Both the position numbers and the translations under genes were made by a program. From assembly GCA_027943335.1 (NCBI GenBank), contig BSBK01006440.1:62001-126000 (forward strand): 64,000 nucleotides of DNA. Direction: 5' to 3'. This document shows, piece by piece, positions 25,401 through 36,226 of the stretch. Each line of letters begins with the position of its first letter. Positions within the stretch are counted from its first letter, which is position 1. The notes beneath the pieces were generated by a model. The model had not been told where the DNA came from and did not search any database. It saw only the letters and a list, made by a program, of their open reading frames with translations. This DNA is from Chamaecyparis obtusa (lineage: Eukaryota > Streptophyta > Pinopsida > Cupressales > Cupressaceae).

Positions 25401-26093
25401 TTTCAGGAGTAGCTCGGCAAGGTTTATCTGATGACCCTTCTTTATCATTTTTAATGCCATATCCACAACACTACATGGTACACTATTTATTCTTCTCAAT
25501 TGAAAGAACTTATAATCCATTACATGTGCTGAAAACTTAACTTTTGGATCTGCAATAAAAGCTATCCTTAATGCTCGGTCATCACATGTTGCACCTATAT
25601 TCTTTTAAATTTCAGCTTGGGAGGAACTACGGAAAGCTTTTTCTTTATCAATTGTAAGATACCCTATAACCCTATGAATCATTCTCTTTGTCACTTTGAT
25701 CAAACTATCTAGCCAAAATGTGCCCTCATGATAGTGACTTACCATAGCCCTAATCCATTCTGTTTTAAAATTCTTTAAAAAATTTAGGGCATTAGTGAGT
25801 CCAATCATTTTAACCTCTTTATATTTTGGTTTCAGCTTTGCATCTTTACTACAAAGTGCTTGGTATGAAACATACATATCAAAATCTCTTATTTCTCATA
25901 TTTTGCAATGAATGTATGATCAGATGTCTTCGACCAATAAAACCCTAGGTGGGATGCTTGAAAAAGTGCCCACTAAATCCATTTATGATGCTACTTTCAC
26001 ATGTGACTTGTCCTTGGGTTCACTATAGTTTGCTGACACTATAAGATTAACTTCCTCTTCCACAACTTTAGAAGTGCTCGCAGTTGATGCCAT
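22461..26093 (-). pseudogene. Element D ORF2: ~1200-codon protein of unknown function
   Basis: An ATG at 26093 (MASTASTSKVVEEE) opens a frame followed, through about a dozen stops and a few frame slips, down to 22461. N-terminal part (25600-26093): a globular-looking segment with VTKRMIHRVIGYLTIDKEKA. Phrases of that style occur in large plant transposon proteins, possibly distant from plant mobile domains; I cannot confirm this. Middle (24828-25235): a basic/hydrophobic block ending in KKMKKVLTKKFGDVSDSSD. Then lysine- and glutamate-rich low-complexity sequence (23230-24380). C-terminus (22461-22889): a long predicted coiled coil with heptads such as LRRLREDLRKYEEII. Pol-type catalytic motifs are absent. 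Conserved architecture over 3.6 kb suggests a once real gene, not random sequence. Confidence 0.55.
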
Positions 26094-26646
26094 TATAACA
26101 AACTAGGTTTTTGGTAATTATGATGAATATGCTCGATAGGGGTTTTAACTTACTTGAAATATGTCAAAGAATGTGCTCAGTTCGATCTGCAACTTCTTTG
26201 GATGAGCTTGAAATATTATTTTCTCAAACTCACTTTGTGAAATTATCGCTCTCTGAAATCTCTTTTTGAAAATGAACTCAGACTTCCATGCATTTATAGC
26301 ATTTTCTAAATTCCTACTTAACACATTATGTCATTAATGTTTGACCTACTTCCAGCTCGGTGAAAACTGTCAACCCAGTGACTACTGCAAACTTCCATCA
26401 GCTCAGTTAAGACATGATTTCTCACTCAGTTGATACTAATACTCGGTTAACGTTGAATAGTGATTACCAATGGGTAACCTTTTACTCGGTCTAACTTTTA
26501 TCAACTGTGTGACTTTTCTAGCTCATGACATATAAACCATAGTGCATCTTTATTCATGTAGATTTGGTATGTGCTCATCATATATAAGGAACTGTATGCA
26601 AAATATGATCATTTGAAATGTCAGTTCCATACATACCTGTATCACC
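26094..26646 (-). other. Intergenic region between the two ORFs of element D
   Basis: About 550 bp with no long frame. It contains CTCGG/CTCAG strings (26350-26520) like those of the LTR, and may be a leader or internal promoter for ORF2. That role is inference only. Confidence 0.4.
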
Positions 26647-28058
26647 TTAAGTAGAGGTACCGATATCACCTAATCCATTGGATGAGGTTTCACTGATAAC
26701 ATCTCTTGACTCTCCATTCTCATTTGATGCCTTTCTCCACATTGTGTTCCTAATTCTCATGATATCTACAATATTGTTTCCACTCTCAAATACATGTCCT
26801 TCTTCTGGTGCTCGATCTCTGTAGTCCTTTCTTAGATGACCAACCTTATGACAATGTAAGCATGCCATTCTAGTGCTTGTCCAGCTTCTTGATTGTCTAG
26901 CCCATCTCATCCTCATATAATTTTTTGCAATGTTCCCATATCTACCACATGCAATACAGTTAGCCCATGTGTTTTAATCCCAAACATAGGAGTTACCTTG
27001 TCTCTTCAGTTGATAAGGCTTGTGCTTGATCTTCTGCTTTTGCATCCATGGTTGCTTCATTTTTTCCTTACACTCTCGTATAGTGTGTCCATGTTCATTA
27101 CAAGTATAACATAATTTCTCCATAGTAGGATTGTTATCATTCCTATTTAGTTTTTCTCTACACTCATAATCTTGGTGACCAAATTTTCCACAGTAATAAC
27201 AATAAACATTAAACTTAGGAGTGACTAGAGGTTTACCTTATGCTTTGCTTCTATAGAAATTTGAGGTATGTCCTAGTTTTCCATAATGATCACATGAAAA
27301 CACCTTAGGTCATTGATTTTGATTTATGTTGACTTTTTTAGCTTGTTTGGATGATTCTCCTTCGTTGGTATAGCCTAATCCAGCTTTACTTCCAAATCTT
27401 CTTTGATTAGTCATAAAATCATCAATCTTTTTCGAACTATCTTCAACTAATTTCATCATTTCCTTGTGTTGTTATTGAGTCTTTACTTCTTTACTTCATT
27501 TCTCAATTTTTCATTTTCTTCCCTGAGTATTCCAATATCCTCAAGTTTTCTTGACAGTTCACCATTTACATGGTTGACCTCCTGATTCAGAATCATCATC
27601 TAATTGGATATTTTGAAATGGTGCTTGGTGAGTATTTGTATCTTAGTTTCTTTTTCTTGAAGTTGTTCAATTATCTATCTTCAGTCTTCAATATCTAGAC
27701 TCCTTTCTTTCTCATCCTATCTAGCATTGTTCACTACTTCTACCATTCTCACCATTCGTGATTCTTGACCAATTTGCAGGGCTTTCACTTGTTTGGTTAA
27801 GTGAATATTATTTTCAGACAAATCAGAGATTGTACTTTCAAATCCATCAGAAATACTTCCTAAACTAGATCCAATGTGATCAAATAAATCATCAATCTCT
27901 TCTTCATGGTAACCAATCTCATTTTTTAGAATAGCTAGGTTCTTCCTTTCAACCAGTAATTTCTTCAATCCATCCTTGGATTTCTTATACTACTCAACAA
28001 ACATCTACATTTGAATATTTTGATTCTCTATTATTTTATACAACTTATATCTCTCCAT
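26647..28058 (-). pseudogene. Element D ORF1: gag-like protein with five zinc-knuckle motifs
   Basis: The ATG at 28058 lies ~50 bp inside the primer site, the gag position. The N-terminal half is coiled-coil and acidic (EEEIDDLFDHIGSSLGSI, 27850-27900). The C-terminal half holds a row of CCHC motifs. Two are canonical (CYYCGKFGHQDYEC at 27160-27201 and CYTCNEHGHTIREC at 27070-27111). Three are degenerate (CDHYGKLGH at ~27270-27297, CIACGRYGN at ~26919-26960, CLHCHKVGHLRKDY at ~26825-26866). Such knuckles bind RNA in nucleocapsids. Stops near 28008, 27990 and 27720 and a few in the middle show decay. No copia or gypsy capsid domain is recognisable at its N-terminus, so the link to known gag is by position and zinc knuckles only. 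Confidence 0.65.
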
Positions 28059-28105
28059 GACAAAATATTTACCCTTCAGTGGTTAAACTATCCAATAGGA
28101 GAACT

Positions 28106-28121
28106 TGGCTTTGATACCAAT
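28106..28121 (-). other. Primer binding site of element D
   Basis: On the element strand it reads TTGGTATCAAAGCCAA, complementary to initiator-Met tRNA with one change, directly inside the 5' LTR. Confidence 0.88.
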
Positions 28122-29375
28122 TGTTTGATTGGAGAGATAGGGTACTGAGAGGAGAGGGGTGAATCAGTGCCCACAATTTTTTTAAACTCATAAACCTTAA
28201 ACAACAAACAGTAGTAACCTTCAAATATAACATGAATCCATTCCATGCAGCATTCATTCATTTAACTATCAAAGGTAAATAGCATGAAATCAACAAGATA
28301 ACCATCATGTAACATAAGTATTTTGGTAATGCAAAAATCCTTGTTAGAAGGTAAAAACTATGGTGGGGATGACACCCACAAATTCTTTACTATTGCAGAT
28401 AGAAAAAAGTTTTATTGTTAGGGCTACAAATGGTGATCACTTCTGGTGATCTTACCCTATTAGGAGTAACATGTTAGACAGATTAGATCTACCTAGTGAT
28501 AGGATTTTAACAACACTACTTGAGTGTGCACTCGATTAAGAGATTTACAAAAAGACTGTTAGGTCTACTCTATTAAGAGATTTTATCAAACTCTATTACA
28601 ATGATTAGAACGTAACAAGAATATATCTACTAATGAAAAATAAACCTTGTTTGATATAGATCTATGAAATGCTTAATAGATATCACCTTTCTGTGTGAAG
28701 ATCTCCACTCTGAACTGCTCGGTAGACTTGTCTGATTCTGCTTAATTTGAATAACTCTGAATACTCTTCTACTCTTCCTGATAACTAATATTCATGAAGT
28801 TTTCTAATGCTTCAAGAACTTCTTTTCATGTTCTCAACCTCCTTGTCAAGCTTCTCTCTCACACATAAAAAAATAACATAAATTACATTTATATAGCATA
28901 CTACTTTTTGTTGTTTAACAAAATTTAGGTTACAATATCTTAGAGAAAATCGTAAGATCAACGGTGTACAAAAATAACCTAGATCTAGAAAATACATAAA
29001 GATCATCATCACAATTAATGATGGAATTTTACAATAAATGATCCTTGATCTTGGTAAAAAAATTTGTGATTCTATTGTAACTATTTGCATAGATAAGTGT
29101 GCCATTCTTGATTACTATGCCATTTACTATCTTCCTCGATAAACATTGTATATAATACTCGGTAATTACACTTGTGCTCGGTGTCTAGTCTGCTCGGTGT
29201 TTACTATCGCTCAGTATTGGTGAACACTAATGCTTAGTAGAACTGCCCTAGTGCTCAGTATAAAGACTTAACCGAATAGCTTGTAGTGCTTGCAGTTATC
29301 GAGTAGACTAGCATAGGTAACCAACTAATGTCTTTGAAACTAATGACAACCTTTAATGCTCAAATAGAGATAATA
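28122..29375 (-). mobile_element. 5' LTR of element D
   Basis: Aligns with 20980-22233. In plus reading it starts TGTTTGATTGG and ends GAGATAATA (a C-to-T change from the partner's ACA). CTCGG motifs are at 29159, 29178 and 29193; the copy at 29136 reads CTCGA. Confidence 0.92.
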
Positions 29376-29705
29376 GAAAAGTTGAACAAGAAGTTTGAGA
29401 GGGGGAAAAATTGAAGAGTTTGTGGTGGAAGATCCAGTTGATGGTCTTATGGAAGTTGAATTGAAGATCATAAAAAGAAGGATGAGGCCAGTAGTAGTCA
29501 AAATCAAAGAGAAAAAAATTTCAATCTCTTCCATGATTAGAATAATAAAGATTAGAGAGGAAAGGGAAGAGGAAAAGGACTAGGAAGAGGAGGTTTTCGT
29601 CGAACATGTTTTTACTATGGAGAAGAAGGTCATAGGGTATATGAATGTCCTCAATGCCAAGGAAGGACATACAAAATAATTAAAGGCCACACTAGAGTTG
29701 CACAT
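29376..29705 (+). pseudogene. Chromovirus C gag, 3' part with zinc knuckle
   Basis: Gag continues after element D as KLNKKFERGK, a basic segment, and a knuckle at 29607-29648 reading CFYYGEEGHRVYEC. The second Cys has become Tyr, so the site is incomplete. A TAG at 29581 and a frame change separate these pieces. Confidence 0.8.
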
Positions 29706-30095
29706 GTGTATGAAGATGCCAAATTATCACATTCTACAAATGTTGAAAGAGGAGGCCTAGTTAATAGAAGAGTCATGTTGAGTGGTGAGAATGAACCTGA
29801 GCAAACGAGGAGCTTGTTTCATACTACGTGTAAGTGTGAGGATAAGTGTTGTGATGTAATTATAGATAGTGGAAGAAAAAATAATTTTTTGTCAGAAGAG
29901 ATGGTAATGAAGTTAAAAATCAAGATACAGAAACACCCACATCCATACTGGATCACTTGGGTGCAGGATGACCACAAGGTCATGGTCAATGAACAGTGCC
30001 TAGTGAAGTTCAAGATTGGGGGATACCATGATGAGGTACTATATGATATCATACCCATGGATGCATGTCATATTTTGTTGGATAGGTTGTGGTAG
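29706..30095 (+). pseudogene. Chromovirus C protease
   Basis: Retropepsin-like domain. CDVIIDSGRKNNFLSEEMV (from ~29847) carries the Asp-Ser-Gly catalytic triad, and the second conserved end segment is MDACHILLDRLW (~30058). The open frame of 129 codons runs to a TAG at 30093. Confidence 0.85.
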
Positions 30096-31113
30096 TTTGA
30101 AATTTATTCTATACATGATGGTTGTGCAGATACCTATTCCCTGAAAAAGGATGGAGTGAGACATAAGCTAAATCCATTGAAGGATATAGAACAAAAGGTA
30201 TATAGTAATGTAAGAATAAGTTTTCTTGATGGAAGAAAGTTCCTAGAGGGTATGAGGCATGCACATGTGTGTTTTTCTTTAATTCCAAAATATGGTAAAG
30301 AGGAAGTAGAAGATGTACTTGAAAAATTTGATCACATGAGCTAGTTTGGAAAATAAGGTAGCACACAGAATAACACCAGCAACAAGTGAGGAATTGAATA
30401 GACAAGTACAAGAGTTGTTGTAGAAGGGGTTGATTTAAGAGAGCCCAAGTCCATGTGATGTACCAAAAATAGTATCATCAAATAAGAATGGAGAATGGAT
30501 GGTGTGTATAGATTCTAGGGCTGTCAACAAGATCATAATCAAGTACAGATTTCCATTGTCGTGGATGGATGATATTATGGACTATTTGAGTAGAGCTTTG
30601 TATTTCTCAAAGATAGATCTAAAGAGTGGATATCATTAGATTCAGATCATAGAATTAGATGAATGGAAGACTTCCTTCAAGACAAAATAAGGGTTGTATG
30701 AGTGGTTAGTCATGCCTTTTGGGATAACCAATGCACCAAGCACGTTCATGTGGCTAATGAATGAGGTTCTGAAAAAGTTCCTAGGTAGGTTTGTCATTGT
30801 TTTCCTAGATGATATTTTGATCTTTAGCAAGACATTGGAGGAGCATATATGGTATATTCTTAGGGTGTTTGAGAAGTTAAGAGAAGAGAAATTATTGATT
30901 AATTTGAAGAAGTGTATTTTTTTGAAGGAGTTAGTCTATCTGGGATTTGTAGTTTTAGTAGAAGATCTAAAAATAGATCTAGAAAAAGTGAGGGCTATCC
31001 TCGAATGGCCTAATCCAAGTAGTGCTACTGAGATAAGATTTTTTCATCATTTTTCTACCTTTTACATAAATCTTATCAAGAGTTTTAGCAATATTTGTGG
31101 ACCCTTGATTTAA
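30096..31113 (+). pseudogene. Chromovirus C reverse transcriptase
   Basis: Gypsy-type reverse transcriptase: SPSPCDVPKIVSSNKNGEW with VCIDSRAVNKI (~30450-30530), YFSKIDLKSGYH (~30601-30640), [16 protein letters not shown] (~30700) and the intact catalytic box [10 protein letters not shown] (from 30801). The thumb region reads [19 protein letters not shown]. Stops near 30341, 30420, 30640 and 30690 interrupt the upstream half; the 139 codons 30694-31113 are open. Confidence 0.92.
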
Positions 31114-31590
31114 ACAATGAGAGGGGATAGGAAAGAGTTTAAGTGGACTACAGGACTGGAGAAGAGTTTTAAACTATTGAAATAAAAAGTTATAGAAGAA
31201 CCCATTTTAGGACTTGTAGATTTTAATAAGGTGTTTCAAGTAGATTGTGATGCTAGTGGTATTGCAATAGGAGCTATTTTGAGCCAAGAAGGTAAACATA
31301 TTTCTTATTCAAGTGAGAAGTTAAATGATGCCAAGAGGAAATATGTTGTTTATGATTAGGAATTTTATGCTATAATTCAGACATTGAAAAAGTGGAGACA
31401 CTATCTTCTTTGTAAGGAGTTTTTCTAACATATACTGATCATCAAGCTTTGCAATATTTTAATAGTCAAGGAAAGTTTAACTAGAGGCATTTAAAATGCC
31501 TTGAGTTTTTAAAGAGTTACACATTTGTTTTAAAACATAGGAGTGAGAAGTCTAATAGGGTTGTAGATGATGTTAGAAGGAGATAAATTT
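31114..31590 (+). pseudogene. Chromovirus C RNase H
   Basis: Follows the reverse transcriptase. FQVDCDASGIAIGAILSQEG (~31230-31290) holds two of the acidic RNase H residues; YSSEKLNDAKRKY and IIQTLKKWRHYLL follow. Stops at ~31183 and 31359 and a frameshift near 31425 break it. Confidence 0.85.
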
Positions 31591-31699
31591 TGCTGATAGA
31601 GATAAAGATTGAGGTGGTTGGATTCAAGGAACTCAAGAGTTTGTATCTAGAGGATCCTGATTTTGGTGAAGCTTGGAAAGATTGTACAAAACCTAAATT

Positions 31700-32600
31700 A
31701 CTATAGACAAAACAAAGTGGTTGGAGAATATCGTCAAGGAGAATCATAGTGGAGGATTGGATGGACATTTTGGTTGAGATAAAACCCTTTCTCTCATTAG
31801 TGAGAATTATTACTGGTCACAGTTGTAGCAAGATGTCAAGAAGTTTGTAGAGAGTTACAGAGTACACCAAATGGAAAAAGGAGCAAAGTAGAATATAGGG
31901 TTAAATTAGGCATTACCTATACCAAAAATGTCATGGGAGGATATGAGTATGGACTTTTTTATTGGTTTACCAAGGACTTAGAAGGGACATGATTCAATTT
32001 TTGTGGTGGTTGACAAGTTTTGAAAGATAGCACATTTCATTCCCTAGAAGAAGACTAATGATGTTGTTCATGTAGAAGAATTTTTTTTCAAAGAAGTGGT
32101 GAGACTACATGGTCTACCAAAGAGCATAGTTTCAGATCGAGACACTAATTTTGTTAGATATTTCTAGCACACATTATGGAAGAATTTAAAGACATATTTG
32201 AAGCTAATATCATCATAGCATCCACAAGTTGATGGACAAACAAAGGTGGTGAATAGAAGTTTGCATAATTTTTTGAGATGTTTGGTCGGAGATAAGCCAA
32301 GACAATGGGATTTGATTTTACCATAGACATAATTTGCATACAATAATTTTGTCAATAGGAGAACTGGTAAATCACCATTCTAGATTGTATATGGAAGTAG
32401 TCCTAAAAATTCTTATGATTTTAGGAAGATAGACAAATGAAAGATAAGTAGTGCTGAGGATGAGGATTTTGCAGAACACTTGAAGAACATCCATGAGGAG
32501 GTGGAGCACATTACCAAGATGAATACATAGTATAAGGCTAATAAAGATTATAAAAGGAGGCATAATGAATTCCAAGTTGGGGATGGAGTCATGGTTCATT
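31700..32600 (+). pseudogene. Chromovirus C integrase
   Basis: Recognisable from GLDGHFG (~31755) onward. The zinc site is lost: the expected CxxC pair reads YRVH. The core shows MDFFIGLPR (first Asp), IVSDRDTNF (second Asp, ~32130), then HPQVDGQTKVVNRSLHNFLR, where the catalytic Glu position is Lys. FAYNNFVNRRTGKSPF and YGSSP follow. Frequent TAG/TGA stops mark decay. The two active-site changes would abolish strand transfer. Confidence 0.88.
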
Positions 32601-32975
32601 TTTGGAAGGAGGGATTTCTAGTAGGTACATATAACAAGTTAAAAATGAAGAAGTTTGGGCCATGTAAGATACTAAAGAAGCATGATTCAAAAAATTTCTA
32701 TGAAGTAGAGTTGCCTACTAAGCTCAATGTTTCACCAATATTTAACATTTCAGATCTGACAAAGTATCATGAAGGGGGTTTTGAAGATGGGATCACAAAA
32801 GAATAATGGAGTATTCTAGCAACTACTTCAACTATCAAGGAAATTGAGGATATATTGGATAGTCATGTTGGAAAAAGAACAAGGAACATGACATATGAAG
32901 AATTTTTGGTCAAATAGAAAGGGTGACCTATAGAAGATTCATCATGGATGACAAGGGAGGAGGTTAACTGACTTT
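32540..32975 (+). pseudogene. Chromovirus C integrase C-terminus and chromodomain
   Basis: FQVGDGVMVHFWKEGF and KLKMKKFGPCKILKK (the GPY/F module, 32570-32690) are followed by VSPIFNISDLTKYHEGG. A chromodomain follows: IEDILDSHVGKRTRNMTYEEFLVK, with EDSSWMTREEV at 32844-32965. Such domains direct integration to heterochromatin by histone-mark binding. The middle Trp of the domain is replaced by a TAG (~32917), so it is broken. The purine-rich stretch 32949-32962 lies ~70 bp before the LTR and no purine tract abuts the LTR. Confidence 0.82.
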
Positions 32976-33034
32976 CTTTTCCTCTGCACACTTGAGATGT
33001 GACAGGGTCACTTCTCAAAATCACCCCAAGTGTC

Positions 33035-33826
33035 TGATGCAGGAGCATCCTAGGTGTAAGAGAAATCTTGCATCACCCAAAAATATTTCTGGTTTCTTTT
33101 CAATAAGGGCTATCTTGTGCATAGCTTGTATTTATCGAGAAACTTACTATTTTTAGTAAGTTGGTCATACAAGCCCAAAATGTTTTGATTTCATAGGTGG
33201 AGGTTCATCTTAGTCATATCAGTCTATCAGTTAAGTTTTATTGTCATATCATATGTATAGGTGAATTTATTGAATTTTTTGGGTACATAATGTTTGAGCT
33301 TAATTTTGAAGGCCTTAGAGGCTCTAGACGAGGTCGAACCCCAACTAATTAGAGGCTGCATGAGTCACGCATCGTAGATTAGGTCCTACCATTTTTCAAA
33401 AGTTGTTATAATAACCAAACAGAGCTACGGTTAAAAAATTTTGGCCTCCAGAAGTTGGGCTACCTAAAAATATAATTTTTAATTATTTTGAGCCAACCCT
33501 AATGTAATAAAAATGAAAAATAAAATAATTTTAAGGGTGGTCAACCTTAATAGCTAAAATTATGGAACCTTCTCAGGTGGTGTAAAATTGCCTATATAAG
33601 GAAGGCCTGTAGTGTTTTCTAGGGAAGTTCTGGGTAGCTATTTGAGGCTTTTTCTTATAGAGTATTGTAAGGATAATGCCCATATGGCTTTGTATATTGT
33701 GATTCTAAAATTTTTGATTCCACATTTGTGGAGATAGTAAGAATCCCATTTTCTATTCTTACAAATTGTTGTTGTGTCTCTATTTTTGTTATGTGTCTGT
33801 GGTATCAAGGGGAGCACCCTTCATCA
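33035..33826 (+). mobile_element. 3' LTR of chromovirus C
   Basis: Begins TGATGCAGGAGC and ends CACCCTTCATCA, and aligns with 19356-20144. Confidence 0.92.
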
Positions 33827-35170
33827 AAAAAATGTGTCTACTTAGTGGTAAAACCCATTATAAAAAATACACAGTACCAACTAAGGAATAAATTGAAGGA
33901 AGATACTAGTCTCATTAAGGAGAAATATCCTAAACAATAAGTCAATATATGGGAGGACATCATATCACAAAAGAGATGGTAAAAAATGAGATAATAGATC
34001 CTTTGGAGGAGAAAAAGATATGATAGTATTTAATATATGCCTTAATTGATATATATTTTAATAGTAGACATGCACTTTGAAGCAAGCATAAGGTTGCAAC
34101 TGAGGATGTTAATCTCCTTAAAAATAGAAGATCCCTATGTAAAACAAAAAATCCATGTAGGAGAGGACATCATACTATGAAATATGAAAGTCGTGAAGGG
34201 ATATTGTATGTATACAAGAAGAGAAAAGGAGGAAGGATACATTATGTTTCCTGAGTGGTTTCTATTTATAGCAGACATGTATTTTTAAAAAAGCATAAGG
34301 TTGCAGCTTAGGATTCAATCTCCAAGAAAAGAGTATATTATTATGTAAAACTACACATGCATGCAAGAAATAATATCATTGTATAAAAGAAAAAAGTCAA
34401 GAAAGGGAGAAAATTGATCCTTTGAGATAAATAGAAGAGTGAGATAGGACCCTCTCCCCCCAAGTGGGTGACAAGGAAAAATGACTATTATGTTTCTCAC
34501 AAAGTATGACTGCACCTAAAATACCACCACCATAAATGGAAATCAGCCTACAAAGGATCACATAGTGAGGAGAAATAGAATAGAATCGTATATGCTATTT
34601 ATAATGATCATGAAAAACATCCCATTCATTGTTACATGTCATTTTAATCACAACAGAATCAATGAATTCTTTAGTTTTAAACTTCAAATCATAACACTCA
34701 GCTTGACAGCCACCAATTTGATGATATATATAAAAGGAAGAGTTCTCTTGTCTGTATTTTTTATTTTTTCATTTTGTTTACAAAGGAAGAGTAATTAAGT
34801 TGGCCTTAAGAAGGTGAAAAAAATTATCTTGTTGTTGTTATGATAAATTAGAAGGATATACAGATTGATTGGGAAAATGGGAATGTTGGAAAGCTAAAGT
34901 TTCTTTTGACAAATTGGATATACATTTATGATGATTGTCAATTATTTGTTGCACACATTATATACCATGTCCATTGGGAAAGTTTGATATATCGGTAAAA
35001 TACAAGTTTCTTTTAGGTTGAATGGGATTGAAATATAAAGATAACCAATCAATATCCATCCATTTAATAGATGGAATTGTTTGATTCTCAAATTCAAGAG
35101 AATTGTCCTTTCTATGAAATGTTGGTTTGAAGTCTAAGGTTCCCTAATCATCATCTTGGAGAGTTGATGG
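33827..35170. other. Unclassified spacer with diverged local repeats
   Basis: No gene recognised. Phrases recur in order at 33860-34060, 34075-34230 and 34270-34420: AGCATAAGGTTGCARCT, GGAGGACATCATA and AATCTCC. This suggests two or three diverged copies of a ~200-bp unit. Function unknown. Confidence 0.45.
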
Positions 35171-36226
35171 TGTTAGATAACTAAGAGGGGGTGAACCAGT
35201 TATCCAAAAGCCCCAAATTTCTCTTAGATGTATAATACCAACTTCAACAAACAATCTAAATAGCTCGGTTAAAAATTAATTATGCCTTTCTGATTAATTA
35301 ACTGACTGTTAAATAATGTGAATATATACCAATCTAACCAATTATTATAATGTGTAAAGTAAAATAAATAAACATCACATGCATACACATTTAACACCTA
35401 ATTTTTAACATGCTTGTTAATAGAAAAACCACCTAGGATCGGTACCCAAAATATTTTCACTCTTCTGAAGTGAGCTTGGTGAAGAGCCAACCCTGTTAAA
35501 GGTTGCAAGATACACTTTAAGGTTTTATCTTGTTAGAGGATTTATAACTCATATCTCTCTATGACCATACATTCACTTGGGTCAACAAGAAAAAAAAGTA
35601 ACATTCATAGGATGTCAATATAGAAATAAAAAGATGGTTAAGTCTCACTTGGTTAAGAGATTTTGTCTGTAGCAATGGTTAGAAAGAAATAGTATATGAC
35701 CTGATTCAAATGCAACTTCATTTTCTAATATTCTGATCTATGCTAATATTAATATAACTCTGATCATTATAATCTCTTAAGTCTCCTTCATCCTCTAACT
35801 TCTTTCTTCTCGGTTATCTCTTTCAGATGCTCGGTGTTCTCTACAGAATCACTTGGTTCTTACTTCAACCTGTCTAACTAGATTTGCATGTATACAATAT
35901 TCTCTCTCCTACAGGATTCACTTTTTGAATTTCTCATCTCCTTATATAGACATGATAAACCATTTTTTTCAGCCATAAATTTTGCCTCTTAATCTCTATC
36001 GTTGATTTTGCCTCTTCAAGCTTCCTCAGAACTTGTTCTTTAAAATGTTTTCAATCTTCATCATCCGATCATCCTTGAATTTTTTTAGTCATATATCTTG
36101 ATAAAAAACTTCATCTTTATCCTTCAAATATTCTAGATTTTTTCAACTCATCATCTGATGTCAGCAATCACATTTTCCACTTTATTTCTCCTGGTTGTTT
36201 AGAAAGATGTTCATGTGACTTCACAT
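35171..36226 (-). mobile_element. Copia LTR fragment G
   Basis: Plus-strand reading begins TGTTAGATAACTAAGAGGGGGTG and contains GAAGTGAGCTTGGTGAAGAGCC (35464-), both matching landmarks of the element E LTRs (37749, 38048). It is cut at ~36226 by the LTR of element F, and no internal region was found. It could be a solo LTR or the 3' LTR of an older minus-strand element interrupted by F. Confidence 0.65.

Larger units (their letters stand above)
20980..29375 (-). mobile_element. Non-autonomous LTR retrotransposon D, nested in the gag of C
   Basis: Two LTRs of equal length (1254 bp), PBS and PPT on the minus strand, and a perfect 5-bp target duplication GAAAA (20975-20979 and 29376-29380) prove an LTR-type insertion. 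The gag of C reads through if D and one duplicate are removed. The 5.9-kb interior has a zinc-knuckle ORF (26647-28058) and a long second ORF (22461-26093). No DSG protease, DDE integrase or xxDD reverse transcriptase motif was found in either. It therefore resembles large retrotransposon derivatives, but with its own proteins. Confidence 0.9.
19356..33826 (+). mobile_element. Ty3/gypsy chromovirus C, split by element D
   Basis: LTRs of ~790 bp begin TGATG and end in the inverted CATCA (the 5' copy ends TTATCA). Coding order is gag, protease, reverse transcriptase, RNase H, integrase, then a chromodomain, which defines the chromovirus branch. Without element D and its target duplicate it is ~6.1 kb, normal for the group. 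Flanking pentamers (CAACA and AAAAA) do not match, so the target duplication is decayed or lost. Many stops show it is inactive. Confidence 0.92.
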
